A DNA stretch of 64,000 bases from Loripinus fragilis. Lineage: Eukaryota; Mollusca; Bivalvia; Lucinida; Lucinidae. The position numbers were made by a program, and so were the translations under genes. The stretch is from NCBI GenBank assembly GCA_964019695.1, contig OZ026515.1:131524849-131588848 (forward strand), written 5' to 3'. The notes below the pieces were generated by a model. That model was not told the origin of the DNA and did no database searches. It saw nothing but the letters and a program-made list of their open reading frames with translations. Of the stretch, positions 1-12,500 are shown piece by piece (the first letter of the stretch is position 1; every line of letters begins with the position of its first letter).

Positions 1-3000
1 GATTGACTAAGAAAAGTAATAAAAGGGTTAATGTTACCAATGGATATAATTCAGATTTGAATAAATCTCTAAATGAAACAAGAGGAAGAAAAAGAAATAA
101 AATCACCAAACACATCAGAAGTAAGACCAGTAATGACCCTTCTAAGATTGATGATAGTAATCTTGAAAGAAAGGAAAAAATGATAGGCATGGCATCAAAT
201 GGATTGAGGAATGCAAAAGTAGACAAGGATAATGATAGTGCTAGAGGAAAAAACCTAAATTACAAAAATAATGCTGATGATTGGGATGAAGAGGAGTGTT
301 TGAGAACTTTTATGGAAGCTGAAAATTTGAAGATTGATTTTAGCAAAGATTGTTCAGCTGACAATGATGATTATGTACCTGTTAATGTTGATAGTAGAGC
401 CATTCTTGCTGAATTAGAGAAAGGATACAGCGAAACACATTATCTGTTAGAAATGCTACTTCTTTTAGAAAAAATTGATTCTGAGCACTCTGAAAACATT
501 TTGAATACACATTCAGAATCATCTAGTCGGACTGGGACAAACCAGGTCTCTCCTGGAAATATCAGAATTTCATCAATCAATGCAAATGGTTGTGTGAATG
601 ATAATGAAAATTCAGCCTTTTGTACAGCTGATGTGAACATGTCCAATAATTTGGAAAATGTGGTAAATTGTGAAGATTCTGATGATTCTGTGTCAGTTGA
701 TAATAACCTTGATGTTGAAAGGAACAACGAAGAAACTAGAAAACCTTATAGCCAAGTTGTATCTGATGTAAGATCGCCAAAGACTTGCTCATCAATAAAC
801 ATGAAAAAGAAAAATGCCATGAAAGTTAACATAAATGATAAGCTGTCAAAAGAGCAAGAGCAACACGAAGAACTTGTTAAAAATGGCAGCTTAGATTGTA
901 AGAGTAATAATGTCAAAGACACATATGATAGTGGACAGAAAGATACAGCTATATCTGAGGTACAAAGCCATTGTGAAATTGGAACAATTGTTTTTAATGA
1001 TGAAAATCAAAACTGTGTCTTTTCAAAAAATGCACTCACAGCACAACAGATTGAGCCAGTCACAGCACAACAGATTGAGCCAGAAACAGTTAATGAGAGT
1101 AGTGAAAAACATGTAGTTTCTTTGCCACAGAAAATAATGAAAAAGAGTCACAATGAAAGAACTAATGCACAAGGAGATAAAGCAGAAAAATGTAAAACTA
1201 GTCAAAATAATCCAGTAGTTTCCAACAGTGACAAAGATGAGGCAGTTGATAGAGAAACTGGTGATAATTTAGTAGGAAATACCTCTGATGATCCCTCTCT
1301 AAAAGCTGCTGCAAACGTACATGTGAACAATGACAATCAGAGGTGGAGAAAAAACAAACATGTACGTCCCCTAAAAAGCTTAAAACGGACTAAAGTATTC
1401 AAACACATGAATAAAAAAACATCAACATCTATAAAGAAAAATTCAGCATTTCAAGAGTTTGAAATATTAGAATCTAACTTATCGGAAAAGTTTGAGGTCT
1501 CTGAGCAAAATAACTTGAGGAAGCGAGACAATTTTTACGAACCTGTATGCCCTGTAAAGGACACTGAAACCAACCCTTTGTCTAATACTGATAAAAGCAT
1601 TAAAATTAGGCTTAAAAGAAAGACCAAATGTAGTGTTGATCAAGTGGATTTTCCCACAGATGCTGAAAGAACACCAAATACTACCAAGAATTTTTGTGAA
1701 AAATTAGACAGTGGTATTGTATCAAAAGATGGTAGTGAATTGTGGACATCAGATAGCAACAGGACGTCTGAACAAAGAAAGATTGATAAAGAAATTGAAG
1801 TAAAAATTATTGATGATAGAGGAGAGAATGTTGATATAAAGAGCATGAACAGGTTGAAAAATAAATATGATACAAATGAATATAATTTAAGAAAAATTCC
1901 TGTTATTACTCTGAAAAGAATACCATTTTTTAAGAAACTAGAAATAGATGGTCTACGTTTGAAATTTAAAGGTACAAATAGGCGGCCATATTGGAAGATT
2001 AAAAATGATGTAGGTTTGACTTCAGGAAGAGAAAATACAGCTTCACAACCTGAACCGGAAACTTCATCCCCTAGGAATGTTATTAATGATGAAGCTTTGA
2101 ATGACAATTGCAGGTTGAGTATTAGTGACAACAATAAGTTGAGCAGTGAATGTGTTGATTCACATCAGAAAAAGGATTTAATAAAAGAGAAATCTGGAAA
2201 TGAAATCATAAATAAAAGTCCAGCAAAGAGTCCATATATATTGCAGAGAAGTAGTAATGTGGATGTTAAGAAACAGCAATTAACTGAGCAGAGTAAGCAA
2301 AGTGAGAAACAAATTGAGAAACAAAGCTCTAAAAGGAAACTTCCTACTTTCTCTAGTAGCAAGAAAACTAAAAAATCAAAACCTGAATTTCCGATGACTG
2401 AATTTGCTAAGGCTCTCTTAAGTTCTGGGAAATCCAGAAAGGAGAAGTTAAAACAAACTAAGAGAAGTCATTCTTTGGTGAGACAGAAGTCATCAGACAC
2501 TAATGAACCTGTAATTGAAGATAACAGAGAACTACTGTTTGGGAAGTCTAAACCATCTAAGGTTGCAGCAAAAGAGCAAACACCTTTGCTGCTAAATTCA
2601 AAAATTGCACAAAAAATAGTTCACAATGACAAGAAAGAGAAAGAATATAAAGAGCAAGAACTTTTGGATATTCCACCGGCAACAGATTTGGGATCTCTGT
2701 CAATTCCTCCCCTTTCTTTAAGTAGAGCACAAAGTGTTAAGAATAGTAATTTAGCACAGTCATCTAAGAAGTCACTCAATGATTCCAGTAAAATGTTTAG
2801 AACAATAGAAAATCTCAAGCAAAGCTTGGAAAGTATCGGCAGCGTGAAAAATCTAATAAACAATGATCAAAAATCTACTCGCTTGAAAGACATTCTTGCA
2901 AATGATTTATCTAGCTTAAAGAATCCATTTGGATTGTACAATGTCTCGGGGTCATTTGATATGATTGACAATGATAATAGAAAGAGAACTAGAGAAGAAA

Positions 3001-3546
3001 TTAATGTCAGTTCACCTAAGCAAAGAAAGTTATTGACACCAAGCCTTTTTGATAATTTTTTCAACCAATTACAAAGGAATGATTATCTGTCAGGCAATAC
3101 ACCAAGTTTAGAAAGTAGTGAAAGTAAAACTCTTTCTTCCGCTCTTTCTACAACCAAAGAGACTTTATTTTCAAATATAAGACTAAACAGTCCAAGTACT
3201 TTAACAGATTCTGCTTTTAGCAGTCCTAGGAGCACAGTGTCAAGTTTTAAACCCTGTAACACAGGAAGTGATTTTCAGGAAACAGCTAGCAGTAAAAATA
3301 AGTTTGTAACAAGTACACCTGCAAGTGATAAAACATCTAGCAGAAAACGAAAGAATGTGGAAAATATAAGCCAAGATATCAGCTCCATCTCTGTAGAAAA
3401 GACTTTTCCATTAATATCAGGTGATAAACACTTTTCTGATCTCACTGCTGTTGATTTTGTTGATGGCGACAGCAACATAATGTCTGGTGAATTTTATCAC
3501 AAAGAACAGAATGAGGTGGAGGTGCCAGATACAGAAATTGAAACAG
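1..3546 (+). CDS. TOPAZ1: TOPAZ1-like exon 1 (giant, 5' truncated by window)
   Basis: Open for 1181 codons from base 3. The first codon is TTG, not ATG, so the real start lies upstream. The exon ends at CAG|gtaagc with phase 1, and the frame runs 37 codons into the intron before a stop. The product is disordered, rich in Lys, Ser, Asn and Asp, with acidic patches early and basic, nuclear-localisation-like clusters (KRK...KKTKKSK, about bases 2325-2400). A 24-bp tandem duplication near 1036-1083 gives a repeated TAQQIEP motif. No folded domain is recognised. The conserved-looking stretch FPMTEFAKALLSSGKSRKEK near 2390-2450 is the best candidate short motif. Confidence 0.9.
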
Positions 3547-6500
3547 GTAAGCAATTATTAAGTCATTGCCTTTTTCGACCAGCTCAAGTATTCATCCTGT
3601 TTAATACCATTAATTTTGGATACATTCCAATGTATTTTGAAGGGTCACAAGTCGGTTGATTTTTTTTAAAATTACCTTTTAAAAAAAAATTCTTTGGAAT
3701 ACCAATCCATCAGTGTCAAACAGTTTGGATCCAGATCAGGACCACCAGAATGTCTAGCCTAATCTAGGTTCAAACGGTTTTGTTAGCAAGTTGTCAGCAG
3801 AAAAAGAATATAAACAATACAGTCAGCTAGGGCTCATTTTCTGTTTTGTTTTAAGGAGCAAGTGGGGTTAATTGTATTAAGTATTTTGTTTAAATGGTCT
3901 GTAAGCAGTTCACCTGAATTTTTAATCTTCTACTCCAAGTATGAAAAAATATTGCAAAAATGTGCTATCTGCTGTCATACATTAAGGCCAATACAACTTG
4001 CGAAAAAATCTAAAAAAGACTAAGCTAAGGCTTATGTAGATCTATAAAGGGTAGAATCAATTGTTAAACTTTGCTGCTTAAGGTTACCAGCCATCACAGA
4101 TTTTAGGTTTTCCCTCAAACATTCTTATGTTATAAAGAAAGTATGTGAGAATCATTTGGAACTCGGGATTGGGTATCTTTTTTTGTCAGCACAATTATGT
4201 CCCCGCAATTTATGGCTGGGTTTCAATAATACGTCATGGGAAGAGTACATGTGCATACCACCAGCATGTTATGGTTGCAAAATCTTTCCTAGAGTTTTGG
4301 CCATTTGATAAATCTTCAAATGAGAATATATGGCAATCAGAAAGAAAAGCTTATTAAAAGTAAGCAAGAAGGCAAAGATCAGGAATCGAATCAATCGATA
4401 CAATCGAGTACCACACCTGACCCAGGACACCACATGGGAAAGTGACAAGAACACAAGAGAACTTCAAATACAAGTGTGCCAAGAGGTTAGCCCCACAAGG
4501 CGGCAATGTAAAGACAAGAAAGTATGACAAATAACAAAAAATGATCCACAAAAGAAGCATTACCTTGGTCAGTAAAAAACATTTTTACTGGAGGGCTTAA
4601 ACTTGTTTCACGGTACAAACCTCACCCTTTGTTCTGATGTGGATAAAGACACATAAATGCATGAGAGATCTCAAACTTATCCATGAATGATCTTCAAGAA
4701 CATGAAAATCAAGATATAAAATGGAGATAAAGCAAAGATAAGGACTCAACAGTACATAAATCTTCTTGTAAAAAAAAACTACTGGCCTGATTTAACCCTT
4801 AAAGCGCCAAGAAAAAATGCATCTAAAAATGTTGTACGCTGAAATCATCAGCTGCAAATAATTGCCTAACATTACTGGCAAATTAAGTATAGAAGCGGAC
4901 AGCATGGACCCAGAACAGACTGCTCCTATAGGAGCAGTCTGATTTGGGTTCACACTGTTTGCCATAGAGGTTTCTTAAACATTTCAGTAGACAAGAAAAG
5001 CAGACGACTTTTGTTGCGATTGGCGCTTTAAGGCTTAAAAATAATTTGGTACAAATGGTCTTTAGGTAATCCTCTCACAATATTTAATCAGTTGAAAAAC
5101 ACCCAGCCAGGGGGAAGAGTCGGTTTTACCTATGTATATAACTATAGGGAAAAAATCTTGTACCAAACTACTGGTCCTATTTTGGCAAACATTTGGCACA
5201 AATGGTCCTAAGATGACCCTCTCAAGATTTCCCCAGTATATGTTTCCGAACCACACCAGGATCTGATGGTAAATAAATGATCAGTACAACTACAAAGTAA
5301 TATGTGACTTAGTCCAAACAAACAAAACCACACATACCGGGCCTTATAGTGCAGATGGTAACGTGTCTGACCGGAGATCCATGGGTCGGGAGATTGATCC
5401 CGGTCCGGTCCCATACTTTCATGGAGATGGATCATAAAATAATTTCTATGGCCATTCTCCTCCTTTCCGCTGATTCAAAAGGTTTGTTGTCACTTTCAAG
5501 TAAAAGTATATGCATGAAGTACTGGTTATCCGCCTAGTCAAGCTTGCAGAGGGAAAAAGTGTGGTCCGGTGAACTGACCGTTCCAATATGACCATAGCTG
5601 TTGACTCGGACGTAAAGCAACAAACTAAAAGCAAAACCACACAATGTTCAATCTTCTACAATTAATCTGGGGTAAACCTTATAGTAAATGGATGGATGCA
5701 TACCTATTAAAAGTGGGTGCTGTTTTTCGAAACAGTGATTTGATCCAGAAAAAACATAGCCTTTGTGGGGCAGGGCCAAGATTTTCCTATGTATACAGTA
5801 TTTTATGAATGTTCCTTGGGTGGCCCCTTTTTAAAAATGAAGGTTGCTCAAATATCCTCTTGTCGAAACCTGAACAGATTAAAAAAACAAGTGGCACAAA
5901 TGGTCCTTGGGCAACCGTGGGGCAATTTTTATTTTATTTATTTATATACAGAGCATTGTTAAAAAAATATTGTCGAAAACTACTGTCATGCCAACCAAGA
6001 GTGACAGTAACGTAATTTATGTTTACAATTGGCAAGTTAAACATTAACTTGTACACTACATTTGAGGTAATGCGAATTGATAGATCACTTGTGTATTAAT
6101 CCTATCCTGCGGATAGGAATAAAACACCAAAAATTGGTTTTCAAGACTAATTATCACTTGATGCAGGTCAAAAGTATTGCAGAATGCTCCAAGGGGAGCA
6201 TTCTGCAATACTTACGATCTTCATTAAGCTACCATTCGACATTAAGACCTTTGTTTTGTCTATTTTTGAGTGGCTGTTCTGTAGTATTTGTAATTTTATA
6301 ATTATTACGAAATTTGCTTACCTAGTTCATGTGATAAATTTCAGGAAAAAAATCTGGTGTGCTTGATGTGTTCTCTACTGAAGTCAGTGGTATTAGCTCC
6401 AATATTCCAAGTGTGAGTTTGTCTGAAAGACAATGCTATGAGACCAGTAAGTCTTGTGAGAGCAAACAAAATGAAAACGAAAAATCAACAGAAAAGAAAG

Positions 6501-9500
6501 CACGTCTCATTTCTAAAGAAGACAGAAGCTATGCTCGAGACTCAAACATGTCTGATAAATCAGATGAAACCATTATTGAAAGACTTGTACTTGGAAACAT
6601 AGAAGGTGTAGCTCAGAAAAACCAACAGAATGTTGACAATTTGGTGGAAACACTTTCACAAACATCTGAATCAGAAGTCTCGAGTTTATCTTCCCAACAA
6701 ACAGAAAGTGAACAGTTCAATATTCCAGATAAAGAACAGGCTGATATCACAAATAAGAGAAATCTGAAGGCCGATATCTTAGATTCAACTACAAGTGATA
6801 AAACAGTCTTTCATACAAATAAAAGAGCCTGTTCATCATTGTGTTCAAACTTGTCTGAAAATAGCTCTTTAGATACCTCATGGCAAGATAGTGAAACACT
6901 CGCTTCTTCTAGCCCATATGTGACTTTAAGTGTTACTGGCTACCAAACAGAAAGTGGTCAAAATGATTCAACAGCAGAGGATGCATTTATCCAAAAATCA
7001 AATATCAAATTGAGTAAACCTACCTGTGATAAAAACAGTACTGACTGTGATAAAACATTAATAAGCAAACCCAAAGATTCTCCAGTCATTGAAAAGAAAT
7101 GTTCAAAAACTATAGATAAAGTGATGACATATGACAACAACAGAACTGATTCAGATAGACTAGTAACAAGTGAACTAGTCAATTCTCCAGCCATTGAAAA
7201 GAACAGTTTAAAAGATATTGGGAGGGTGAAAAAATCTAACAACATAACTGATTCAGATAGACTATTAACAAGTGAACTAGAAAGTTATCCAGCTGTTAAA
7301 GAGAACAGTTTAAAAGATATTGGAAAAGTGAAGAAATCCAACAACAGGTCTGATACAGATGAAAAAGTAACAAGTGAACCAAAAGATTCTCCACCCTTTG
7401 AAAAGAACAGTGTAAAAGGTATAGGTGGAGGGAAGAAACCCAACAACAAGTCTGATACAGATGGAATAGTAACAAGTGAACCAAAAGATTCTCCAGCCAT
7501 TCAAAGGAACAGTTTAAAAGACACCGAGATGCTTAAAGAGGACAACCTAAGCGATAGCTCATCTGATAACCAAGAGGAAAACTTGAGTGATGGCTCACCT
7601 GATAACCAAGAGTTAGAGCAAGCAGACTCCAGTGCAAGTAGTGATATAGTTAGTGATATGGAAGAAGAACAGAAAGATTTTGATGTTCTGTCACTGTATG
7701 CCTCAGATGATGCATCTTTCTTGGATGATGATGAAGAAGAAGATATTTTCAGGTAAAATATTGGGCCAGCTCATAAGATTTTGGTGCATATTGCATATGT
7801 ACACAAACCTCTTTTAACCCTTTGTATACTAATGAATTCTTCATTGTGGCTTGACACAATAAATTTGGGAAACAGCTAAAACAAGTTATTGGTGCTGATT
7901 TAATTTTTTTCATGTTATATCTATGCTCAGGGATTTCTCTAAGTTATGGAGTAGCCGGCAGGCATTGTCAGGAACCTTGCCAAATTCACTGCTTTATAGA
8001 CCGGGCTGCGTAGCGCAGTCGGTAAGGTGTCTGGCAACAGATGCGAGTCTGACTGCAGATCCAGGGGTCGCGAGTTCGATCCCGGCCCGGTCCCATACTT
8101 TCGTGGAGATTGATCATGAAATAATTTCTACGGTCATTCTCCTCCCTTCCGCTGATTCATTCAAGAAGGGTTGTTGTCAGTTACAAGCAAAAGTATGTGC
8201 ACGAAGTACTGGTCAACTGCTTGCTCAAGCTTGCCCAGGAAAAAGTGAGGTTAGGTGAACTGATCGTCCCGCCATGACCATAGCTGTTGACTTGGGACGT
8301 AAAGCAACAGACAAACTGCTTTATAGTATAACCGAAGGACCAAATCTATCAAAGTAGCTGGCACAGAAGGCAAAGGAGGTGGCTATTTTTGCCGGCTGCC
8401 ACCTCTTAACGAAAACACTGATGCTACAGAATAACTGTGCCATAAAGGAACACTTTATAGAGTTATGCAGAAAGGCATTGTCAAAAAATTTCAAGCTACT
8501 AACATTGCCCGTTTTGGAGATATGGTCTATAATGGGCTCCCAAAATGGCCATTTATAAGCGTTATGCTGTCTCATTTTGAAAATCATATGATTTAAAGTC
8601 CAAATAATTCATGTTTTCTATTTAAATATTGATAAAGAACTGTTTCCGTCTTATAAAGACACTTATCTTCTACAAAGTGCAATTCGAATTAAAGAAATTG
8701 GTCAAAAATTGTGGATTATCTCCACAAATTCCTTAAGATAGCGGTTTTGATAAAAAACTGCAAGAATGACATTTATACACTGTACTATATGTAGTCTATA
8801 CCCATGATTATACAAGACATGTGTTAATTTTTAAATAGTAAAATTCATTTCCATTATATCATTAAAGACTATAGTTTCCAAAAAATACAGTTTGCATTCC
8901 AGGCTAGTCCAATGCTATGCACCAAATTTATTTAATGTCTGTAATCGTGACACTTCATGAAGCAAAATCTTGAAGATTTTCAATCTCAGAATAACTTCCT
9001 TTTAATATTTTATGTCATTTAACATAAAAATCAGATAGACAAAGTTTCATTGTCATGACAATTGGAATCTATGAGACATTAGCATCAGAAAAAGTTACAG
9101 ACACTACATGGAACATCGGACCAGATTTAAGTGCATTTTTACATAGAATATTTTTTTGATAGTTGACCTTTTGGACTACTGTAACTACTTTGATGTCTTT
9201 AAGTATGGTTTACTGTATTCTGAAAATGATGTTAAGCATTGAGATATAATTCTGGTAAAAGTTAAGAGATGCAATCTGATAGAGGGCAATTTATGACAAA
9301 TTCAGCCAATGGTTGTCGTAAAGATATGCTTATATTTTGCATCTTTAAGTATTTATCTTCTTTGTTTGGCCTCTCATAATGCTAACCAGTTGTTGTTTCA
9401 GAGAAAAAGAACCGCAGATTTTTATATTTTTGCTCTTATCTTGCATGTTATATCTTAGGTGTAGTGTCCGTAACCTATTAACAGGCAGAAGTAAAAGTAT

Positions 9501-12500
9501 TAGAAAAATTATATGAAGGAATATTTTCAAAAACAAAGACTAGAGTTTTAGGTAAGATGTGTAAAAAAACAACGGAGAAAATGATAATATATTATAATAT
9601 CGAGTGCTTTATTTTTTGCCTAGTGAGACACTCATCAGCACCAATACTGTGTTTTAGCAGATAGACCATTTTTCATATCTAGGGGTGTCGGGTTTAATTT
9701 TCAAAAAATATATTCTTTTGTCTGAAGATCTTTTGACTTACAGTGTTGACCTTGATCAAATGCAGTGTTATGCTGCATTTCATCTGGGTCTTCACTGTTT
9801 TCAAAAGTACTCATTTAGGGGTTTGTTAGATGTCCATGCTGACATATCTAACCGGACTAGATGTTAACACAGGACTGCCAAAAGGCAGATGAGATACAGA
9901 TATTGGCAATTTGTCCATCCATCCATCAATCTATCCATCCACCCGCCTAACCTACCGCCCGCCCACCCAACCACTCATTCGTCCATCCCTCCTTCCATCC
10001 ATCCATCTTTCCATCTGTCCGAAACTTGTTAGAGAATTTAAAAAAAAAGTATAATACCTACTGATTTATAACTGGTGCAGTGCACAAGAACCATAGCTTC
10101 AACTTTCATATAATTTTTTCACTTTAAAACGTTATTTGCTTAAATGGCAGTTTCTCAAAAAATAGTACCACAGCTACTGACATTTAACTTGACATGGGAA
10201 CAGCAACATTGGCGAAAATGCAGTGCTCAAGAGCCATTTATACAGTTTGATATATTTTGGGTTATTTGGAAATTGAATTTCATCTGTACATAGCTTGTTC
10301 AGCTACTGACACTAACTCTAAACAGGCATGAGAAAGTTCAGGATTGATCAAGATTTCCTGATTGAGCACTGGCATATGCTTTATATAATGCCAGTTGTTT
10401 TTGCTGAAGTTTTTTTTGAATGAAGTTAAACTCAATTTTAGATATAAATTAAGCATAAACTGACTGGTTTCTATTGATATTTTGTGATTTTAAACCTTTA
10501 ATAAGTGATTTAAAAATTGCTTTTCTCCATTTTGGAGTCAACCGACATATTTTCCTGATTGAGAATGGCTGACTGTTCTCATCCCTCTACTTAACCTGCA
10601 GATATAATATTATTGGAGGAAGTGCATTGTGCAAGATCAATAACTTGGCATTTAATATATTTTTGAGTTATTTCCCTTCTACACTTAAAATATTTTTTCA
10701 CATAAATAAACCATTTATGGTCATTTTCCTCTTATTCCTTTGTGAAATTCCATGGCAAAAAAAATTGGGAGTCACAACTTGGCTGTGTTATATCCAAAAC
10801 CGTGTTATAATGAAGTGTGTTATAAAGGGATTGCAGCATACTTGTATTCTCACATTGTTGCTTATGATCTGTTTAGTGTTACAAGTGTGAAAAGACCTGA
10901 ATCCAGGAATTCACAGTCTGACAGGACTTCACCTGCTAGTTCAGGCAGTGGAAAGAGGCAGTCGTCTAACAATGATGAGATGCAAGATAACCCAGTTGTT
11001 GAGGATATGGACCTAGAATCACCGATGTCACCGAGCAATGATGCTAACACTCCTTCAGAGGTATGTATAGTAAGCCTATCTTTACTCTTTGCATGCTGGG
11101 TAATATTGCAGGCTTAATTCAGGAATCACTTCTGGGTGTCAAACAGTTTGCATTCCGATCCGGCCTGATGTTTTGTCGACCCAAAGTATTGTCTGGTCTG
11201 ATCTGGATTTAAATGGTTCACAAAGTTTATCAGCAGACAACACTTGCAGGTAAAATGTCTGGCCTGATTTTTGCTGGAACTGTTTGCAAAATGTATGAGC
11301 AGTGCCACTACCAGGTTGATAATTAACATTCTAGTATGCAGTTTCCCCAAAGATGTCTAATTGTGAGTTTGTTACTTTCCCATTGGAATCCCGAGTCAGG
11401 TGTGGTACTTGATTATATCGATTCCTGATCTTTGCCCTCTTTCGTACTTTACATATTCTCATAGAAGGATCTTAATATATTGGGCCCAGAGCTTTGAGCT
11501 TAAGTATGTGTCTTCATGTTGTGGTCCTTGAAGGGCGCATTGAAATTCATGTGAACGGGTCCTCTTGTTATGTTAGCAAAACTGCAGTGTCTAATGATAT
11601 GTTAATATCATTTCTGTCTACACTGTTGCAGTATTTATTCAGTCAGGTTAAAAAACAACTCTTTCCTTGCTAGTGGAGGCTTGTGGCCTGCTGATAACCT
11701 TTGCAAACAGTTTGGACCCAGATCAGGACCAACAAAATGTTGGTCCTGATCTGGATCCAAACCATCTGACACAATGAATTAGTGTTTCTGGGAGATTTTT
11801 CTTTAAAAAATCAGCAGACGACAACAAAAGCGTGAAAAATTACCCAGCATGCAAAGAGTTAACTGACTGAAGATTTTAGCTAGCTCCTCGGAGTGTGGTT
11901 CTTTTCACATCTAGTTGGCTCAAACACTTATATTAGGCAAGCCTGTACAACCTCAAAGTATTGAAGTAGATAGCTGCATATGCTTGTTCATCAACAAAGT
12001 ACATTTATCCATAGGATTCATATCCGCTGCTTAGTACTGGTTCAACCCAGGAAACCCTGTCCTGACATGACTGAAAAATTGCAGTTTTTCTGAAAGAAAA
12101 GCATTGATTTTGAAAAAAACACAAAAACATGACAACAAAAGCATACAAAGTTTTATCATTTGATGTTGCATCTGGAGTGAAATAATGCCATGCAATAAAA
12201 TTGATAAACCACTTGTGGTTTACAGATTTTCGGAAAACGTTTTGACGTCCATAACAACGTTACATACATAATGACAAAATTATACCATTTTTACGGCAGA
12301 AATGAGATTTCAAAGTAATCTTAATGTCATATGATAAATAGTATAAATTTATTTCATGCCAGTTTGTAGTATAGTCAAAACTATTACCCCTAGGTGCCCT
12401 GGAATACCTGATGCACTATTGCACGAGGCGGAAGGTGGAGTGCAATAGTGCATCAGGTCGTCCAAGGTACCGTGGGGTAATAGTTTGATTATACTACAAA

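Larger units (their letters stand above)
3547..6344 (+). other. Intron 1: contents
   Basis: Contains a short hairpin (3716-3780), a dispersed repeat (4365-4690), a second hairpin (4896-4963), a decayed 'lcttgtc/tggtcc' repeat of the array class (about 5045-5250 and 5740-5930), an old SINE (5335-5631) and a palindromic MITE (6112-6285). The stretch 3781-4364 is AT-rich with nothing recognised. Confidence 0.7.
7753..10876 (+). other. Intron 2: contents
   Basis: Holds a young SINE (8000-8314), a hairpin (9740-9804), a CCAT-rich microsatellite (9903-10018) and a MITE remnant before exon 3. The 1.4 kb between 8327 and 9730 and the stretch 10019-10640 are AT-rich with no coding or repeat signal that I can name. 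Confidence 0.6.

Noticed and set aside
1640..2134. 164-codon minus-strand frame over exon 1
   Set aside because: Antisense shadow of an AT-rich, Lys/Asn-rich coding exon; the product is Phe/Leu/Ser-rich as expected from reverse-complemented Lys/Glu/Asn codons.
7923..8258. 111-codon frame in intron 2
   Set aside because: It is the translation of the SINE head and body.
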